Shown: piece after piece, positions 1 to 7,967 of the stretch
How positions within the stretch are numbered: the stretch's first letter is position 1
Layout of the letters: every line of letters begins with the position of its first letter
Assembly (NCBI RefSeq): GCF_937951745.1
Contig: NZ_CALFBQ010000083.1
Span: 1-53,647, forward strand
DNA from: an uncultured Chloroflexus sp.
GTDB taxonomy: Bacteria; Chloroflexota; Chloroflexia; Chloroflexales; Chloroflexaceae
DNA: 53,647 bases
Direction of reading: 5' to 3'
Notes under the pieces: model-generated
Seen by the model: the letters and a program-made list of their open reading frames with translations, nothing else
The model's database searches: none
Told to the model about the DNA's origin: nothing
Position numbers and translations under genes: made by a program

Positions 1-299
1 AATGCATTTATGCCATAACTGTGATCATCATACCCATCGTGGTGCCGCAGGGCAGAACGTCGCACCGGTGTTGACACAGCCTTCGTCGTCTTGGGCACGG
101 AAGACACGCCTCGCGTTATTCACGCCATCGCCATAGACCTCACTCTTCGGCGCAGCATCGAGCGTCGCCATTCTAGCTGCCTCACCCATACACCGCAGCT
201 ACGTACCGAACTATAGCACGGCTTGGCGCATTAACAAAATCAATTCTAGCTGCCTCGCCCATACACCGCAGCTACGTACCGCTGAGATACGCTCGCCGC
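1..299. other. gene-free stretch at left edge
   Basis: I see no convincing coding region here: the frames are short, lack ribosome binding sites and resemble no family I know. The stretch holds a 39-bp near-identical direct repeat, listed separately, and runs into the rplS promoter. An upstream gene may end left of the window. Confidence 0.5.
170..281. repeat. 39-bp direct repeat, two copies upstream of rplS
   Basis: Copies lie at 170-208 and 243-281. They differ at one base (A or G after CTGCCTC), and their starts are 73 bp apart. The second copy ends 18 bp before the rplS -35 box. I cannot tell whether it is a regulatory site or a remnant of local duplication. Confidence 0.85.
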
Positions 300-328
300 T
301 TGCCGACATACCACGGCTATGGTATAAT
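300..328 (+). promoter_or_regulatory. sigma-70-type promoter of rplS
   Basis: The -35 TTGCCG (300-305) and -10 TATAAT (323-328) are 17 bp apart. The predicted start near 335 leaves a leader of about 120 nt before the rplS GTG codon. Confidence 0.75.
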
Positions 329-351
329 CAGTAGCGGAACAGAGCCGGTCT

Positions 352-377
352 GGCAGGCGGCAAACCATCCGCCTGCC
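352..377 (+). promoter_or_regulatory. hairpin in rplS leader
   Basis: GGCAGGCGG (352-360) and CCGCCTGCC (369-377) form a perfect 9-bp stem with an 8-nt loop. It sits early in the predicted rplS leader. No U-run follows, so it does not look like a simple terminator. A role in autogenous control by L19 is a guess. Confidence 0.5.
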
Positions 378-454
378 AAATTTGTGTGTTAGCACGCCGT
401 GCAGTCCCGCTGCCATGCGGGCGCCTGCCGGCACGATCCGAAAGGAGCGACGCC

Positions 455-820
455 GTGTCGCAGCAATTACTCGAAGAATTGGGCCGGCGCCAATACCGCA
501 CCGACATTCCCGAATTTCGCGTCGGTGACACGGTGCGCGTCGGCGTCAAAGTGGTTGAAGGCAACCGCGAACGAGTGCAAGATTTTGAGGGGGTCGTCAT
601 TCGCCGGCGCGGCGAGGGCATCAATGAGAACTTTACCGTGCGCCGGATTGCGTCACACGGGATCGGTGTCGAGCGTACCTTCCTGCTCCACGCGCCACGT
701 ATCGATTCAATCAAGGTTATTCGGCGCGGCAAGGTTCGCCGGGCCAAGCTGTACTACTTGCGCGGTCGTACCGGCAAGGCGGCCCGTATTCGCGAGCGGC
801 GAGAAACGACCCAGAACTAA
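455..820 (+). CDS. rplS: 50S ribosomal protein L19
   Basis: This 121-residue protein is a normal-length L19, which sits at the interface between the large and small ribosomal subunits. The family pattern is clear: an early RTDIPEF segment, a [23 protein letters not shown] strand region and a basic C-terminus rich in [11 protein letters not shown]. The frame is open to 386, but I place the start at the GTG at 455 because AAAGGAG (441-447) lies 7 nt upstream and the protein then begins in register with the family. The gene has its own promoter and a structured leader and ends at a palindromic terminator. In many bacteria rplS follows trmD; here nothing upstream in the window suggests that operon. 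Confidence 0.95.
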   Translation: MSQQLLEELGRRQYRTDIPEFRVGDTVRVGVKVVEGNRERVQDFEGVVIRRRGEGINENFTVRRIASHGIGVERTFLLHAPRIDSIKVIRRGKVRRAKLYYLRGRTGKAARIRERRETTQN

Positions 821-840
821 GACACTTTGTGCAGCAGAAC

Positions 841-864
841 CGCAGCGGCGCATGCGCCGCTGCG
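841..864. terminator. palindromic terminator between convergent genes
   Basis: A perfect 24-bp palindrome (12-bp arms, CGCAGCGGCGCA and its complement) follows the rplS stop by 20 nt, then ATTGTTT. It lies between rplS and the oppositely directed hydrolase gene, so it could end both transcripts. The U-run is weak. Confidence 0.65.
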
Positions 865-919
865 ATTGTTTGGGCAGGAAATCTCTGGGCCGGCGGCCCA
901 CTGCCAAGAGTGGTGACGC

Positions 920-1723
920 CTATTCTTTCGTATTGGTTGCAGCCACCTGCATCACCAGCTCAACCAGCGCCAGATTAAATTCAGCCGGACGCTCGATTGC
1001 GCTGAGATGGCCGGCGCCGGGAATCACGACAAACCGGCTGCCGGCAATCGCTTCGTGCATCACCCGCGCCTCGCTCGGCGGGGTCAGCGTGTCTTCCGCA
1101 CCGACTACCACGGTCGTTGGCACGCGGATCTGGCTCAAGAGCGGCGTTGAGTCAGGGCGCGCCGCCATCGCATGCAATGCCGCAGCCACTCCCGCAGGCG
1201 GATTAGCGGCGGCAATGGCCAATAATTCGGCCCGCAGCGCCTCGCTCGCTTGCGACGCTAGCAGATTCGGCAGCAATCGTTCCGCTAACGCCGCACTACC
1301 CTCGCGCAACGCAATCTCAGCGTTAGCGGCGCGGGTCGCGCGGGTTGCATCACTATCGGCAGTCGCACGGGTATCGGCCAGCAACAAGCCACTGATCCGC
1401 TCAGACGCCCGGCGGAGCAAGGCAAACGCGATGTAGCCACCCATTGATAGCCCGCCGATGATCGCCCGTTCAATCTGTAATGCATCGAGCAAGGCAAGCA
1501 CATCATCGGCATAATCGTCAAGCGATTGCGGTAGAGGTGCGGGTGGCGAACCGCCAAACCCGCGCAGATCGGGCGCAATCATACGAAACCGATCGGTGAG
1601 CGCAGTCAATTGCGCGCGCCAGAGCGCCGCACTTAGTGGAAACGCATGCAATAACACGACCGGCTGCCCGCTCCCCACATCATCGTAGCGTATTTGCACG
1701 CCGGTAGGCAGAGTCACTTCCAT
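920..1723 (-). CDS. alpha/beta-fold hydrolase
   Basis: This 267-residue protein belongs to the alpha/beta hydrolase superfamily (Abhydrolase_1). The oxyanion-hole region reads VVLLHAFPLS (residues about 22-31), the nucleophile elbow is GGLSMGG with Ser as nucleophile, an acid follows in the GAEDTLTPP loop, and the catalytic His is in IPGAGHLSAIERP near the C-terminus. The triad is therefore complete. The fold resembles 3-oxoadipate enol-lactonases and carboxylesterases such as BioH, but the substrate cannot be read from sequence. The frame is open to 1789; I choose the ATG at 1723 because a G-run lies about 6 nt upstream and the family N-terminus starts there. A TATACT box lies at 1762-1767 on the same strand. 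The gene converges on rplS. Confidence 0.85.
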   Translation of the reverse strand: MEVTLPTGVQIRYDDVGSGQPVVLLHAFPLSAALWRAQLTALTDRFRMIAPDLRGFGGSPPAPLPQSLDDYADDVLALLDALQIERAIIGGLSMGGYIAFALLRRASERISGLLLADTRATADSDATRATRAANAEIALREGSAALAERLLPNLLASQASEALRAELLAIAAANPPAGVAAALHAMAARPDSTPLLSQIRVPTTVVVGAEDTLTPPSEARVMHEAIAGSRFVVIPGAGHLSAIERPAEFNLALVELVMQVAATNTKE

Positions 1724-1774
1724 CGCAACCCCCATCGTTTTGCGTATTGGCGAATGCGTATAGTATAACGCACA

Positions 1775-1803
1775 GTAGGGGCGCAGCATAGCTGCGCCCT
1801 TAC
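1775..1803. repeat. REP-like palindrome (GTAGGGGC family)
   Basis: The arms GTAGGGGCGCAGC (1775-1787) and GCTGCGCCCTTAC (1791-1803) pair over 13 bp with one G-T wobble and a 3-nt loop. It lies between two genes on the minus strand and may also end the DUF4388 transcript. Similar palindromes occur elsewhere in this window. Confidence 0.6.
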
Positions 1804-1827
1804 CACCCTACGCCATCTTAATTGAGA

Positions 1828-2457
1828 TCACGACCGCAAAATCGCTAATAGCCGGTCAATAGCGGGGATTGCCGGCGGTGCCGGTTGCGGTTGCGCCTCT
1901 GGCACAGGATCGTGCGGCGCCAGTGGCACTGCTTCGAGCCGCACAATCTGTTGCGCTACCAGATGGTCGATGCCTTCAACCACATCAATTGCCTGCCAGT
2001 GCAACTCAGCCGCAATCTCGCCCACTCGCTTGCGCCCATCGATCGCATCAATGAGCAGATGCTCCGTTACCTTCGCACGCTCTTTCGCCACTTCCCGCGG
2101 CATTGCCAGTACCGGCGTCAAATGTAGCGAAGCCACCTGATGCCACAGCCGGCGCCAGCGTAATGCTGTGTGCTCGGCATTGCGCAGCAACGTCTCGAGA
2201 TCGCCCCACACTGACTGCTGCTCGCTGCGCGCGCCACTTGTGACGTTGAACATCCCTTTCTGCACATTGAGCAGTATCCCAAGCGCCTCGATGCCAATCT
2301 GCCCTTCGCACTCGATATGGTAGATTTGGCCATTAAAGAGAAAGATACGACCGGATCGCTCGCCAACGATATCGAGTGATCCGGTGAGTAAGCTATAGGT
2401 CGCGAGATCGATTAGCTCGCGCAATGATACCTGCTCTAACGATCCATGCAGCGCCAT
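1828..2457 (-). CDS. DUF4388 (PATAN-type) protein
   Basis: This 209-residue protein has an N-terminal DUF4388/PATAN-like domain (residues about 1-100), recognisable from GSLEQVSLRELIDLATYSLLTGSLDIV, then a Gly-Arg-Ile-phenylalanine strand (SGRIFLFNGQIYHIE) and a later GIEALGILLNVQKGMFNV element. These domains are common in signalling proteins of gliding and multicellular bacteria, often beside response regulators; the exact role is unknown. The middle looks helical, and the C-terminus has a Pro/Ala/Gln linker before a short helix. The start is supported by AGGAGG about 8 nt upstream. It is preceded by an extended -10 box. No partner gene is adjacent. Confidence 0.8.
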   Translation of the reverse strand: MALHGSLEQVSLRELIDLATYSLLTGSLDIVGERSGRIFLFNGQIYHIECEGQIGIEALGILLNVQKGMFNVTSGARSEQQSVWGDLETLLRNAEHTALRWRRLWHQVASLHLTPVLAMPREVAKERAKVTEHLLIDAIDGRKRVGEIAAELHWQAIDVVEGIDHLVAQQIVRLEAVPLAPHDPVPEAQPQPAPPAIPAIDRLLAILRS

Positions 2458-2511
2458 TCGCGGGCCTCCTATGCAAGAGAGCGATGAGGTGAGGATGACC
2501 CTTCGTTATTG

Positions 2512-2520
2512 GTTATACCA
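2512..2520 (-). promoter_or_regulatory. extended -10 promoter of the DUF4388 gene
   Basis: Read on the minus strand, TGG precedes TATAAC (2512-2517), an extended -10. No good -35 is visible. The start would lie about 50 nt before the ATG. Confidence 0.45.
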
Positions 2521-2599
2521 TAGCGCCGCTTAGCGCACAAGATGACCCTAGTCCCGTTGTGCAATAGGCCAAACTACAACCCATCGCATGCCAAACCGG

Positions 2600-3565
2600 C
2601 TAACGGGCCGGCGACCCGGAAACGACCGGCGCATGCGGCACAGTCACTGTCGCTGGCCGCGCTAGCAACGTCGCACTGAGCAAAACCAGCGCTAACCAAG
2701 CTAGATCGGCGAAGAGCAGATGCACCAACTGCATCCACACCGGTGCTTTGAGCAGAACGTTTACCACACCAAGAAAAATTTGACCGACAAAGATGGCAGC
2801 AGTAGCCCATGCTAGCCGCCGCGTGGACGGAGCAGGATCGTAGCGCACAGCGCGCTGAGCCAAGGTAATCATTGCTAAACCCACCAGCGTGCCTAGCACC
2901 GGGTGGATAATGCGCATCCAGACGAGGGGGTGACTGTCACGGTTGATCGATTGCGATACGCCGCCGGGCAACACGCCCAACTGCAAGAGTGTATCACCCA
3001 GCGCAGTCACTGCGCCGCTTGAACCAACCAGCGCCGTGCCAATTAGCGCAGCGATCAATATGCCAAGCAACCCCCCTTTGCCGCGCAATTCAGGCGCTGG
3101 CTTACCGCTAGCGTACCATGCGGTTAATGCCATCGCGCCAATCAGCAAGAAGGTGTTAATCAGGTGCAGACCGAGTGACAGCGCCCGGGTCAGTGAGGCA
3201 TCATGTGCCACTAATTGGAAGAGCACTAATGCCGCGCCAATTAGCGCCTCTACAACCATAAAGACCATCGTGGCAATTGCCGCCCGCCGTGCCGGATGCC
3301 CGGCTGCAAACAAGCGTAAGGCCCAAACGAGCAATGCAACTGCAAGCAAGAGAGCAATTCCACTTGTAACCCGATGCGAAAACTCGATCATCTGTGCCGT
3401 GTCCGGTGCGCGTGGAATAACTTGCCCATCACACAGCGGCCAGTGATCGCCACAACCGGCGCCCGAACCAGTAGCACGCACAAATGCGCCCCACATAATC
3501 ACCAGCAGGTTGTAGCCAACATTCAGCCATGCAAAATTCACAAATGCGCGGTACCGGGAATCCAT
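2600..3565 (-). CDS. ctaA: heme A synthase (COX15/CtaA family)
   Basis: This 321-residue polytopic membrane protein oxidises the C8 methyl of heme O to give heme A for aa3-type cytochrome oxidase. Visible family marks are the first helix and loop GAFVRATGSGAGCGDHWPLC with its Cys pair, the heme-ligand motif EFSHRVTSG, and a second half with RIIHPVLGTLVGL and VHLLFADLAWL His-bearing helices, giving the two-fold symmetric eight-helix plan. Length fits the family. The frame runs open to 3619; I choose the ATG at 3565 because GGAGG lies about 9 nt upstream. No ctaB or oxidase genes are adjacent, so heme O must come from a distant gene. Heme A points to aerobic respiration. Confidence 0.93.
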   Translation of the reverse strand: MDSRYRAFVNFAWLNVGYNLLVIMWGAFVRATGSGAGCGDHWPLCDGQVIPRAPDTAQMIEFSHRVTSGIALLLAVALLVWALRLFAAGHPARRAAIATMVFMVVEALIGAALVLFQLVAHDASLTRALSLGLHLINTFLLIGAMALTAWYASGKPAPELRGKGGLLGILIAALIGTALVGSSGAVTALGDTLLQLGVLPGGVSQSINRDSHPLVWMRIIHPVLGTLVGLAMITLAQRAVRYDPAPSTRRLAWATAAIFVGQIFLGVVNVLLKAPVWMQLVHLLFADLAWLALVLLSATLLARPATVTVPHAPVVSGSPAR

Positions 3566-3671
3566 GCCATAACCTCCAGCCGCGACCGGCTGTCGCGGAT
3601 TGCAAGAATAATGTGACATTTCGCACTTTATTCTAGCATGGCCTTAACCCTCTCTGGAGTAAACCCCGTGT

Positions 3672-3677
3672 TATAAT
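3672..3677 (+). promoter_or_regulatory. -10 box upstream of the M20-like gene
   Basis: TATAAT at 3672-3677, about 30 nt before the gene, without a convincing -35. It lies between the divergent ctaA and M20-like genes. Confidence 0.4.
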
Positions 3678-3707
3678 TCGTTCACCAAATACCGATGTTG
3701 CACTACA

Positions 3708-5054
3708 ATGGGAGCAATCTGGGTGACTGTTCACGCACCGCCATCAACTGAACAGCTCGTGCATGTGCTGCACCACATTTGCCGGTTGCCATCAACGACT
3801 GGGCATATCGAAGAGTTGCGCGCTGCGGCTGAACAGATCGCGCTCTTCATTCGCATGCTCGGTATGCATGTGCGCATCGCCACGACTAGCGCGGCGCCGG
3901 TGATTATTGCCCACCGCTCTGGCCGACGCCCCCAAACGCTGTTGCTCTACCATCACTATGATACGCCGCCAACCGGCCCTTGGCGCTACTGGTCGCACGA
4001 ACCGTTCGCTATCTCCGAACGCGACGGCAAGATATTCGGGCGTGGCGTCGCCGGCGGCAAGGGAGCGCTCGCTGCCCACCTCGCCGCCTTGCAAGCGATT
4101 GTGCAACGTGAAGGCAGGTTGCCGTGCGGTGTGACTCTTGTCATCGAGGGCGCCGCCACAATTGGCAGTCCGGGATTAGCTGAAGCATTGCCAGCCCACA
4201 CCGATCTGGTGCGATGCGATGCGGTATTGGCCAGCATCGGCGATCGCGACGCGCACGGCACGCCAATCTGCACGAGCGGCAGCAAGGGCTGGCTCCGATT
4301 ACGCTTGACTGCCCGCGGCCCAGCTTATCCGTTACCCGCCGGCTTTGCCACCAGCGTCGCGAATCCGCTCTGGCGCCTGATCTGGGCGCTTGCCGCCCTG
4401 AAGGGTGATGATGAAGATGTGCGCATCGAGGGCTTCTACGATGCGGTTGAAGGCCCTTCCCGCGCTGATAATGCCGCGATTCGCCAATTACAACTGGCCG
4501 CCGCCGCGCGCCGGGAAGCATGGCAGATCGACCAGTTTTTGTTTGGAATCGACGGCGCGGCTCTCAGCCGCACAGAAGTAACACTCCCAACCTGTAATGT
4601 CAGTTCATTGACCGTTGAACCTCATAGCGACACGCCGGTCATCCCTGCCCTCGCTTCAGCCCTGCTCGATCTCCAATTAGTGCCGGGCCAGCAGCCTGAT
4701 GCTATCTATGAGTTAGTACGCCGCCATCTTGACGATAAAGGGTTTGCTGATCTCGTCCTTGAACGATTGCCCGGCGGTTATCCGCCTTGGATTACTGCCA
4801 CTGATCATCCGATCGTAAGCCGAGTCGCAGCGATCGGTGCCACTGTGTGCGAACGTCCCCTCCCAATAGTACCAGCTGGCCCCTATGTGGCGCCGCTCAG
4901 CCTGCTCACCGGCGGCCAGCCTATCCCTACCGTTAGCCTCGGCTTGACGCCGGCGATCAGTGCGCTGTTCGCCCCCGATGAGCATATCGCCCTTGCCGAT
5001 CTGAGCCGCCATAGCCAATTGTTGCTTGAGACGCTCGACCGGCTGTGGACGTAG
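3708..5054 (+). CDS. M20-family peptidase homologue, predicted inactive
   Basis: The 448-residue protein has the full length and order of M20 dipeptidases (carnosinase/PepV type). The first motif HYD (83-85) survives, but the metal-bridging Asp of GRGxxDxKG is Gly116 (GRGVAGGKG, 111-119), the catalytic/ligand Glu pair after EG is Ala150-Thr151 (EGAATIGS), the dimer-domain HSG motif reads PAG, and the final metal-ligand His before (S/A)PxE is Phe421 (LFAPDEH). The fold is kept while the di-zinc site is gone, so I infer a non-peptidase role such as binding. The ATG at 3708 has no clear ribosome site; a GTG at 3723 has GGGAG 8 nt upstream and may be the true start, which would lower these numbers by five. 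It stands alone, divergent from ctaA. Confidence 0.8.
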   Translation: MGAIWVTVHAPPSTEQLVHVLHHICRLPSTTGHIEELRAAAEQIALFIRMLGMHVRIATTSAAPVIIAHRSGRRPQTLLLYHHYDTPPTGPWRYWSHEPFAISERDGKIFGRGVAGGKGALAAHLAALQAIVQREGRLPCGVTLVIEGAATIGSPGLAEALPAHTDLVRCDAVLASIGDRDAHGTPICTSGSKGWLRLRLTARGPAYPLPAGFATSVANPLWRLIWALAALKGDDEDVRIEGFYDAVEGPSRADNAAIRQLQLAAAARREAWQIDQFLFGIDGAALSRTEVTLPTCNVSSLTVEPHSDTPVIPALASALLDLQLVPGQQPDAIYELVRRHLDDKGFADLVLERLPGGYPPWITATDHPIVSRVAAIGATVCERPLPIVPAGPYVAPLSLLTGGQPIPTVSLGLTPAISALFAPDEHIALADLSRHSQLLLETLDRLWT

Positions 5055-5123
5055 CCCCCGCGCTTGCCCACCTATTTCACAACCTTTTTCTAAATATCTC
5101 AACCAAAATGTTCGTAAATTAGC

Positions 5124-5152
5124 TTGACCTTCGGAAAAGGTTAGGATATACT
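5124..5152 (+). promoter_or_regulatory. strong promoter of the iron-type ABC operon
   Basis: The -35 TTGACC (5124-5129) and -10 TATACT (5147-5152) are 17 bp apart. The predicted start is near 5159, about 60 nt before the binding-protein GTG. Confidence 0.8.
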
Positions 5153-5175
5153 AACGTCAACCTTGCGCAAGGTTG
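5127..5175. promoter_or_regulatory. stacked palindromes over the promoter (candidate operator)
   Basis: Three inverted repeats crowd this site: ACCTT/AAGGT (5127-5131, 5137-5141), GTTAG-N6-CTAAC (5140-5155) across the -10, and a perfect 18-bp palindrome CAACCTTGCGCAAGGTTG (5158-5175) at the predicted transcription start. AAGGTT recurs 32 bp apart, about three helical turns. Placement suits repressor binding. GTTAG...CTAAC resembles the core of DtxR/IdeR-type sites, but that assignment is inference. Confidence 0.6.
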
Positions 5176-5218
5176 TGGTCGTTGTCACGAAGAATCGACG
5201 TAGTCGAGGAGAGAAACC

Positions 5219-6262
5219 GTGAATCGCTTTCTGCGCCTGTTCGCGCTGTTGACATTGGCGGCATCCACATTGGCCGCCTGTGGGAATCAAACTGTTAGCA
5301 CGCCCACCCAAGCGTCTGCACCAACTGATACGCCAGCCAAGATTGTCGTCTATTCCGGCCGCAGCGAAAGCCTCGTTGGGCCGTTCTTTGCCCAATTCAC
5401 TCAAACTACCGGCATTCAAGTTGAAGTGCGCTATGGCGATACCGCTGAGTTGGTGGCTACCATCCTCGAAGAGGGCGCCAATAGTCCCGCCGACCTCTTC
5501 TTTGCCCAAGATGCTGGCGCGCTCGGCGCGTTGGCGGCTGCCGGCATGCTGGCCCCCTTGCCTGCCGAAACGCTCAATCAGGTGGAACCGCGCTTCCGCT
5601 CGTCTGATGGCTTGTGGGTTGGCATCAGTGGCCGCGCCCGCGTAGTGGTCTACAATACCAATAAGCTGACCGAGGCCGATTTGCCGCGTTCGATCACCGG
5701 TTTTGTCGATCCGCAGTGGCGGGGTCGGGTTGGTTGGGCGCCGACTAATGGCTCGTTCCAAGCGTTTGTCACCGCGATGCGGATACAGTTGGGCGAAGAG
5801 GCGACCCGGCGGTGGCTGGAAGGGATGATCGCCAACGAGGTCAAGACCTACGAGAAGAATGCGGCAATCGTGCAAGCAGTTGCTGCTGGCGAGATTGACG
5901 TTGGCTTCGTCAATCACTACTATCTCTACCAATTGCAGAGCCAGTCGGGCAATACGTTAGCGGCAGCCAACTATTACCCCGCCGATGGCGACGTTGGCGC
6001 GTTGATCAACATTGCCGGCGTTGGCATTCTCAAGACGGCGAAGAACCCCTCGGCGGCACAGCGTCTGATTGACTACATGCTCTCAACCGAAGGTCAGCGA
6101 TACTTCTCAGAAAAGACCTTCGAGTACCCCCTAGCCGGTAATGTGCAACCTGATCCACGCCTGAAGCCGCTGTCGGAAATTCAAACACCTGCTATCGATC
6201 TTAATCAACTGCGCGATTTGCAAAGCACCTTGCAATTGCTGCGCGATGTCGGAGCGTTATAA
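5219..6262 (+). CDS. fbpA: Fe(III)-type ABC transporter substrate-binding lipoprotein
   Basis: A 347-residue extracellular binding protein of the FbpA/FutA class. A lipoprotein signal (residues 1-20) ends at the lipobox LAAC. The mature part begins with IVVYSGRSESLVGPFFAQF, the usual first strand and helix of this class, and carries GIQVEVRYGDTAELVATI, SPADLFFAQDAGAL and the C-lobe segment VNHYYLYQL, whose adjacent tyrosines match the iron-ligand Tyr pair of the family. The start is GTG with GAGGAG upstream; no ATG fits. Ferric iron is the likely ligand, by family. The gene is first in an operon with the permease, and a perfect hairpin lies between them. No ATPase gene follows. Confidence 0.9.
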   Translation: MNRFLRLFALLTLAASTLAACGNQTVSTPTQASAPTDTPAKIVVYSGRSESLVGPFFAQFTQTTGIQVEVRYGDTAELVATILEEGANSPADLFFAQDAGALGALAAAGMLAPLPAETLNQVEPRFRSSDGLWVGISGRARVVVYNTNKLTEADLPRSITGFVDPQWRGRVGWAPTNGSFQAFVTAMRIQLGEEATRRWLEGMIANEVKTYEKNAAIVQAVAAGEIDVGFVNHYYLYQLQSQSGNTLAAANYYPADGDVGALINIAGVGILKTAKNPSAAQRLIDYMLSTEGQRYFSEKTFEYPLAGNVQPDPRLKPLSEIQTPAIDLNQLRDLQSTLQLLRDVGAL

Positions 6263-6273
6263 CCGTGTGTATG

Positions 6274-6299
6274 CGCCGCGATCGTGCATGATCGCGGCG
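6274..6299 (+). promoter_or_regulatory. intercistronic hairpin after the binding-protein gene
   Basis: CGCCGCGATC (6274-6283) and GATCGCGGCG (6290-6299) form a perfect 10-bp stem with a 6-nt loop, 11 nt after the stop codon. No U-run follows. It may protect or separate the highly needed binding-protein message from the permease message. Confidence 0.65.
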
Positions 6300-6316
6300 T
6301 CCATCATTCCAAGCCT

Positions 6317-7927
6317 ATGATCCGTCGCGTCACCTTCTCTGAACTAGCCGTTGCCACTCCCCAACGCCGCGCGCGTCCGTGGGTCTTGATCGGGCTGAGT
6401 CTCGGCATTGTTGTACTCGTGTTGCTACCGATCGGCTATTTACTGGTGCGCGCCCTCGAAGCCGGGCCTGATGCATGGGCGGCCTTGCTTCGCCCCCGCA
6501 CGCTGCGGGTCGTGACGAATAGTATCGGTCTGGCCCTCGCCACGGCGCTGCTCAGCGTACTCATCGCAGCACCGTTAGCATGGCTGACAGTCTGCGTTGA
6601 TATTCCCGGTCGCCGCTTTTGGGCGATCGCGACCGCCTTGCCGCTAGCTGTGCCGTCATATATCAACGGCTTTGCGATCATTGTAGTGTTAGGGCCGGTA
6701 GGGTTGCTGCAACAGATGCTCGCGCCGTTGGGGGTTGAGCGGTTGCCGCCGGTATATGGCTTCGGCGGCGCCGTCTTGGCCCTCACCCTCAGCAGTTATC
6801 CGTATGTGTTGCTGAATACGCGCGCAGCGTTGCAACGGTGTGATCCGGCAGTGGAAGATGCTGCCCGCAGCATGGGCGATAGCCCGTGGCGCGTCTTTTG
6901 GCGCATTCTCTTGCCGCAAGTGCGCCCGGCGATTGCGATTGGCGCACTGCTGGCTGCACTCTACAGTTTGAGCGATTTCGGCGCGGTGTCACTCTTGCAG
7001 TTCGAGACCTTCACCCGTTCGATTTACGTGCAGTATCGCGGATCGTTTGATCGCAGCGGCGCCGCCCTGTTGGCCCTCGTCTTGATTGGGCTGACACTCA
7101 GCCTGATCGGGATCGAGCAGCTTATCCGTGGCCGGCCTAGCATGAGCCGTACCACCTGCGCCGTGGCTCGCCCACGCCGGCTGGCTGACATTGGGCCGTG
7201 GCGCTGGCTAGCGGCGCTATACGCCGCCTTGTTGACTTTGCTCGGCATCGGGATGCCGCTGTTGGCGCTTAGCTACTGGTTGATCCGCGGCTTGCTCAAT
7301 GGGCAGACGCTCGATGTGCTCTGGCGACCTATGGCCAATTCCCTGCTCGCTGCCGGCGGTGCAGCGGCGCTGTCGGTTGTGGCCGCCATTCCGATTGCGC
7401 TGCTGGCGGCCCGCTTTCCCTCCCGGCTGAGCCGCATCCTCGATGCCGCTGCGTACACCGGCTACGCGCTGCCCGGGATTGTCGTTGCGCTGGCGCTCGT
7501 CTTCTTCGGCGCCAACTATGCGCCGTGGCTGTACCAAACTCTGCCGATGCTGTTGTTCGGATTGGCTATCCGCTTCTTGCCGCAGGCGATCGGTAGCCTC
7601 CGTACCACATTGCAGCAGATGAACCCGCGGGTCGAAGATGCCGCCCGCTCGCTGGGTCGCTCGCCGCTTGCCGTCTTTGCCGGCGTCACCTTTCCGTTGA
7701 TGACTCCCGGCCTCCTCTCGGCAGCAGCGCTGGTCTTCCTCACCTCGATCAAGGAATTGCCGACCACGTTGCTGCTCAGCCCGACCGGCTTCCCGACCCT
7801 TGCTACAATGATCTGGAGCGCCACCAGCGAAGCGATGTTTACCCAAGCCGCGGCGCCGGCCTTGGTCTTACTGGCGGTGTCGGCAGCCGCAATGGCCATT
7901 ATGCTGTCGAACGAGCGATCGGCATAA
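6317..7927 (+). CDS. fbpB: Fe(III)-type ABC transporter permease, fused double domain
   Basis: This 536-residue membrane protein carries two BPD_transp_1 domains in one chain, as in FbpB. Each has the cytoplasmic EAA loop that contacts the ATPase: DAARSMGDSPWRVFWRILLP in the first half and DAARSLGRSPLAVFAGVTFP in the second. About twelve membrane helices are expected. The frame is open to 6284, but that start would lie in the hairpin loop; the ATG at 6317 leads into RRVTFSEL. No good ribosome binding site is visible. The operon ends here: the next gene is on the opposite strand, so the ATPase subunit must be encoded elsewhere. Confidence 0.9.
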   Translation: MIRRVTFSELAVATPQRRARPWVLIGLSLGIVVLVLLPIGYLLVRALEAGPDAWAALLRPRTLRVVTNSIGLALATALLSVLIAAPLAWLTVCVDIPGRRFWAIATALPLAVPSYINGFAIIVVLGPVGLLQQMLAPLGVERLPPVYGFGGAVLALTLSSYPYVLLNTRAALQRCDPAVEDAARSMGDSPWRVFWRILLPQVRPAIAIGALLAALYSLSDFGAVSLLQFETFTRSIYVQYRGSFDRSGAALLALVLIGLTLSLIGIEQLIRGRPSMSRTTCAVARPRRLADIGPWRWLAALYAALLTLLGIGMPLLALSYWLIRGLLNGQTLDVLWRPMANSLLAAGGAAALSVVAAIPIALLAARFPSRLSRILDAAAYTGYALPGIVVALALVFFGANYAPWLYQTLPMLLFGLAIRFLPQAIGSLRTTLQQMNPRVEDAARSLGRSPLAVFAGVTFPLMTPGLLSAAALVFLTSIKELPTTLLLSPTGFPTLATMIWSATSEAMFTQAAAPALVLLAVSAAAMAIMLSNERSA

Positions 7928-7967
7928 CCAGCGGGGCGAGAGCTGTCTCGCCCCATTACATCGCACC

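Noticed and set aside
841-864. Perfect palindrome as a regulator site
   Set aside because: It lies between two convergent gene ends, where a terminator is expected.
399-1436. 345-codon frame overlapping rplS and antisense to the hydrolase gene
   Set aside because: It runs through two well-supported genes in other frames and resembles no protein.
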